9,391 nucleotides of DNA, taken from positions 79,021 through 88,411 of the forward strand of contig NVUO01000008.1 of the NCBI GenBank assembly GCA_002733155.1. The letters run 5' to 3'. The notes beneath the pieces were generated by a model. It was not told the origin of the DNA. It did no database searches and was given only the letters and a program-made list of their open reading frames with translations. A program made the translations under genes and the position numbers. Within the stretch, counting starts at the first letter, position 1. The number at the start of each line of letters is the position of its first letter. Shown here one piece after another: positions 6,722 through 9,391 of the stretch. Source of the stretch: Sulfurimonas sp. (GTDB lineage Bacteria; Campylobacterota; Campylobacteria; Campylobacterales; Sulfurimonadaceae).

Positions 6722-8274
6722 TAGTGTACCTCCCTTGTAGAAGTTGTAGTAATTGCTGAATCTTTAACTAAAGAAGGGATTCTTTGCTTAGCTTCATTAG
6801 TTATAGATTTTTCATGCATAAGCTTCACTACAGATTCAACTGAGTCATTAATTGGAGCTAAAACTGGTTTAGGGTATATACCTAACCATAGAGTAATAAT
6901 AACTAAAGGAACTAATGCTATTAATTCTCTTTTATTTACATCTGGAAGATTTTTATTTTCTTCTTTTGTAACATCGCCAAAAAACATTTTTTTATAAGCA
7001 GCTAACATATATATAGCACCAACGATAATAGCAATACCTGCTAATAAAGTTAAAATATGTGATTGTTGATAAAAACCCAGTAGTGATAAGAACTCGCCAA
7101 CAAAGTTAATTGTTAGAGGCATACCAACTGAAGCCATCATCATAATACCAAAAATAGTAGCGTATTTAGGCATAACTGATGCTAAACCACCAAACTGATC
7201 CATCATTTTTGTATGACGTCTATCGTAGATAACACCAACTAAAAGGAACAGCGCACCTGAAACTACACCGTGAGCTATCATTAAAAATACTGAACCAGTA
7301 ATACCTTCTACATTTAATGCAAATGTTCCAAGAATAATTACACCCATATGTGATACTGATGAGTAAGCTACAACTTGTTTAATATCTTTTTGAGCATAGG
7401 CAACCATAGCTGTGTATATAATCATAATAATTGCAAGTATTGCAATTGGGTACATGAAATATACAGACGCATCTGGGAATAGTGGCAGAGAAAAACGGAT
7501 AAATGCATATGTACCCATTTTAAGTAAGATTGCTGCAAGTATTACAGAACCAATAGTTGGTGCTTGTCCGTGAGCATATGGTAACCATGTATGGAATGGG
7601 AACATTGGAACCTTGATTGCAAAACCAAAGAAAAATGCTACAAATAACCATAATTGAATACTCTCAGGTAAAATAAGTCTATACCAATCTAGGATTGCGA
7701 ATGACCATTGACCAGTAGCTTGATAGTAAAAATATGCCATAAATAACATACCAACTAACATTACTAATGAACCAGTAAATGTATATAAGAAAAACTTAAC
7801 TGATGCGTAAATTCTTCTTGGACCACCCCATGCACCAATTATATATAACATTGGCACTAATGATAATTCCCAAAATACGTAAAACACTATACCATCTAAA
7901 GCTACAAATACACCAATCATAGTCATCTGTAAAAACAGAAGTGTGATTATCATATTTTTTACATCTTTAGTATCGCTAAGACTAGCTATACCAATCATAG
8001 TAAAAAATGCTGCTAAAATGATGATAAATAAAGATATACCATCTACACCAAGAATATAATTAATACCAAATGCTGGAATTAAAGTCATGTGTTCCATAAA
8101 CTGCATACCAGATACATTATTGTCAAATGCATACCAAAGCCATAAAGAAAGAGCAAACTCGATGCTTGCAACTGCAACACCGTATGCACGCATACTATCC
8201 TTGTGAACTACAAAGCCTAACACTGCTGCGAGTGCTGGGAAAAAAATTAAAATCGATAAGATATGATCTAACAT
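6721..8274 (-). CDS. nuoM: NADH-quinone oxidoreductase (complex I) subunit M
   Basis: This 517-residue antiporter-like membrane subunit has about 14 hydrophobic segments and forms the middle proton channel of the complex I arm. Key residues are seen: E136 in FYVFWELSLVPM, K221 in FAIKVPMFPFHTWLP, K252 in AAILLKMGTYAF, H335 in LMIAHGVVSGALF and E394 in INFVGEFLSLLG, which match the conserved proton-path residues of NuoM. The block AQKDIKQVVAYSSVSHMG (~294-311) is typical of the family. The C-terminus has a ~45-residue polar tail after the last membrane segment. The ATG is 3 nt after the nuoL stop, with AGGAG at 8283-8287 inside the end of nuoL, 8 nt upstream. The end overlaps nuoN by one base. 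Confidence 0.98.
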   Translation of the reverse strand: MLDHILSILIFFPALAAVLGFVVHKDSMRAYGVAVASIEFALSLWLWYAFDNNVSGMQFMEHMTLIPAFGINYILGVDGISLFIIILAAFFTMIGIASLSDTKDVKNMIITLLFLQMTMIGVFVALDGIVFYVFWELSLVPMLYIIGAWGGPRRIYASVKFFLYTFTGSLVMLVGMLFMAYFYYQATGQWSFAILDWYRLILPESIQLWLFVAFFFGFAIKVPMFPFHTWLPYAHGQAPTIGSVILAAILLKMGTYAFIRFSLPLFPDASVYFMYPIAILAIIMIIYTAMVAYAQKDIKQVVAYSSVSHMGVIILGTFALNVEGITGSVFLMIAHGVVSGALFLLVGVIYDRRHTKMMDQFGGLASVMPKYATIFGIMMMASVGMPLTINFVGEFLSLLGFYQQSHILTLLAGIAIIVGAIYMLAAYKKMFFGDVTKEENKNLPDVNKRELIALVPLVIITLWLGIYPKPVLAPINDSVESVVKLMHEKSITNEAKQRIPSLVKDSAITTTSTREVH

Positions 8275-8277
8275 ATA

Positions 8278-9391
8278 TTAAACTCCTAAAGCTGATAAAA
8301 TCGTATTGATTTCACCAGAGTATCTAACTGTTAGTCCAAAAACTACAGCTAATGATAAAAGGATAACTGTACCTAATACCATCCATTTAAGCATTATAGA
8401 AAGATTTCCACTTTGCATATTTCTTGTTTTAACACCAGTTGAATGGATAATATTTGCAATTCCATCTACAGATGCATCAACAATTTTCATATCAACTTTT
8501 TCCCATAATACTGTAGAAAGTTCTCTATATGGTTTTACTAGATACTCTTCAAAAGCATAAGGTATATAGTACTGATTAATTAATAGTTTATATTTAAAAC
8601 TATTCTCCATAGCTGATGTGCCATCTGGTAGTTTAATATCAGAACTTGCATATTTTTTGTATGCAAATAATATAGCTGCTATAACAAAGATTTGTGTACC
8701 TATAGTCATAATCCAATAAATAGTATGGTTATGTACATGATACTCAGTAGCTGGAAGTATATATGTAACCATTTCAAAGTAAGTCATTTTAAATGAACCA
8801 GCTATTATTGCTAAGAATAATAAAGGTGTCATAGCTACTAACATAAACTTATATGCTTCATGTGGATCAAAACCAAATAGTTTGTATCTTTCTTCACCAT
8901 GGAAAATAAGTGCAATAATTCTAAATGAATAAAATGCAGTTAACCCAGCAGTTAAAAGTAATACTGTATAAATAATATAATGGTGCTCAATAAAACCAAC
9001 TTCTAAAATTAAATCTTTAGAGAAAAAACCTGCAAATGGAAAGATACCAGCTAAGGCTACTGATGCTAATGTCATCATTATCATAGTACCTTTCATCTTC
9101 TTACCAAGTCCACCCATTTTAAATGGATCAAGCTCATTATTCATTGCGTGCATAACATTACCACCACCTAGGAATAATAATGCTTTAAAGAATGCGTGAG
9201 CCATTAGATGGAATAATGCAACCCAGTATGCACCTAAACCAGCTGCAACAAACATATATCCAAGTTGAGATAAAGTAGAGTAAGCAATTACACGTTTAAT
9301 ATCACGATTAACTAAAGCCATTGATGCTGCAAAAATTGCAACAAATGCACCAAGGGATGCTATAAATAGTCCAACATTTGGAATTAATGCA
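8278..9391 (-). CDS. nuoL: NADH-quinone oxidoreductase (complex I) subunit L (5' part off-window)
   Basis: The C-terminal 370 residues are present. The frame stays open to the window edge, and the residues before the Met at 9321 (for example IASLGAFVAIFAAS) are normal NuoL sequence, so that Met is internal. The full family length is about 610-630 residues. Visible marks are VNRDIKRVIAYSTLSQLGYM, the proton-path helix HLMAHAFFKALLFLGGG with two His and a Lys, and GFFSKDLILE with the Lys-Asp pair of the distal channel. The last ~100 residues hold a long amphipathic stretch (roughly 8400-8600) and a final membrane helix, fitting the lateral helix HL plus the terminal TM that brace the NuoM and NuoN subunits. 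It is the distal proton-pumping subunit and the most upstream nuo gene in the window. nuoK and earlier nuo genes are expected beyond the right edge. Confidence 0.97.
   Translation of the reverse strand, partial: ALIPNVGLFIASLGAFVAIFAASMALVNRDIKRVIAYSTLSQLGYMFVAAGLGAYWVALFHLMAHAFFKALLFLGGGNVMHAMNNELDPFKMGGLGKKMKGTMIMMTLASVALAGIFPFAGFFSKDLILEVGFIEHHYIIYTVLLLTAGLTAFYSFRIIALIFHGEERYKLFGFDPHEAYKFMLVAMTPLLFLAIIAGSFKMTYFEMVTYILPATEYHVHNHTIYWIMTIGTQIFVIAAILFAYKKYASSDIKLPDGTSAMENSFKYKLLINQYYIPYAFEEYLVKPYRELSTVLWEKVDMKIVDASVDGIANIIHSTGVKTRNMQSGNLSIMLKWMVLGTVILLSLAVVFGLTVRYSGEINTILSALGV

Noticed and set aside
8127..8560. Plus-strand open frames opposite nuoM and nuoL
   Set aside because: Shadows of strongly conserved complex I genes.

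Overview
The window is AT-rich DNA (by eye about 30% G+C) from a member of the Campylobacterota (epsilonproteobacteria). Two things point there. The order nuoL-nuoM-nuoN is followed directly by a ~790-residue periplasmic TPR protein in the position that pflA holds in Campylobacter jejuni and Helicobacter pylori. The proteins also have the Lys/Asn/Ile-rich composition of that phylum. The c-type cytochrome and two-component genes on the other strand would fit a free-living, Sulfurimonas-like relative, but the genus cannot be fixed from sequence reading alone.

Left part (1-2642, plus strand): one tightly packed operon whose 5' end lies outside the window. It holds the C-terminal ~123 residues of a diheme cytochrome c (DHC family), a small secreted helical protein resembling Spy/CpxP, an OmpR-family response regulator and a membrane sensor histidine kinase. 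Gaps are 1 nt, -1 nt and 0 nt, so the four genes are almost certainly co-transcribed. The layout suggests that an envelope or redox signal is sensed by the kinase, possibly modulated by the CpxP-like protein, and that the regulator controls this cytochrome operon and perhaps other genes.

Middle (2643-2812): a 170-bp convergent intergenic stretch with no gene and no convincing terminator.

Right part (2813-9391, minus strand): the distal end of a respiratory complex I (nuo) operon, read right to left: nuoL (5' part beyond the window), nuoM, nuoN, then pflA. NuoL, NuoM and NuoN are the three antiporter-like proton-pumping membrane subunits, and the key Lys/Glu/His residues of the proton path are visible in each. 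PflA is a periplasmic scaffold of the Campylobacterota flagellar motor that helps place the stators. Complex I makes the ion-motive force that the flagellar stators use, so this gene order puts an energy generator and a part of one of its main consumers in one transcription unit.

No RNA genes, CRISPR arrays, insertion sequences, attachment sites or phage genes were seen. Nothing in the window is clearly an undescribed system. The least ordinary part is the cytochrome / CpxP-like / two-component operon at the left.
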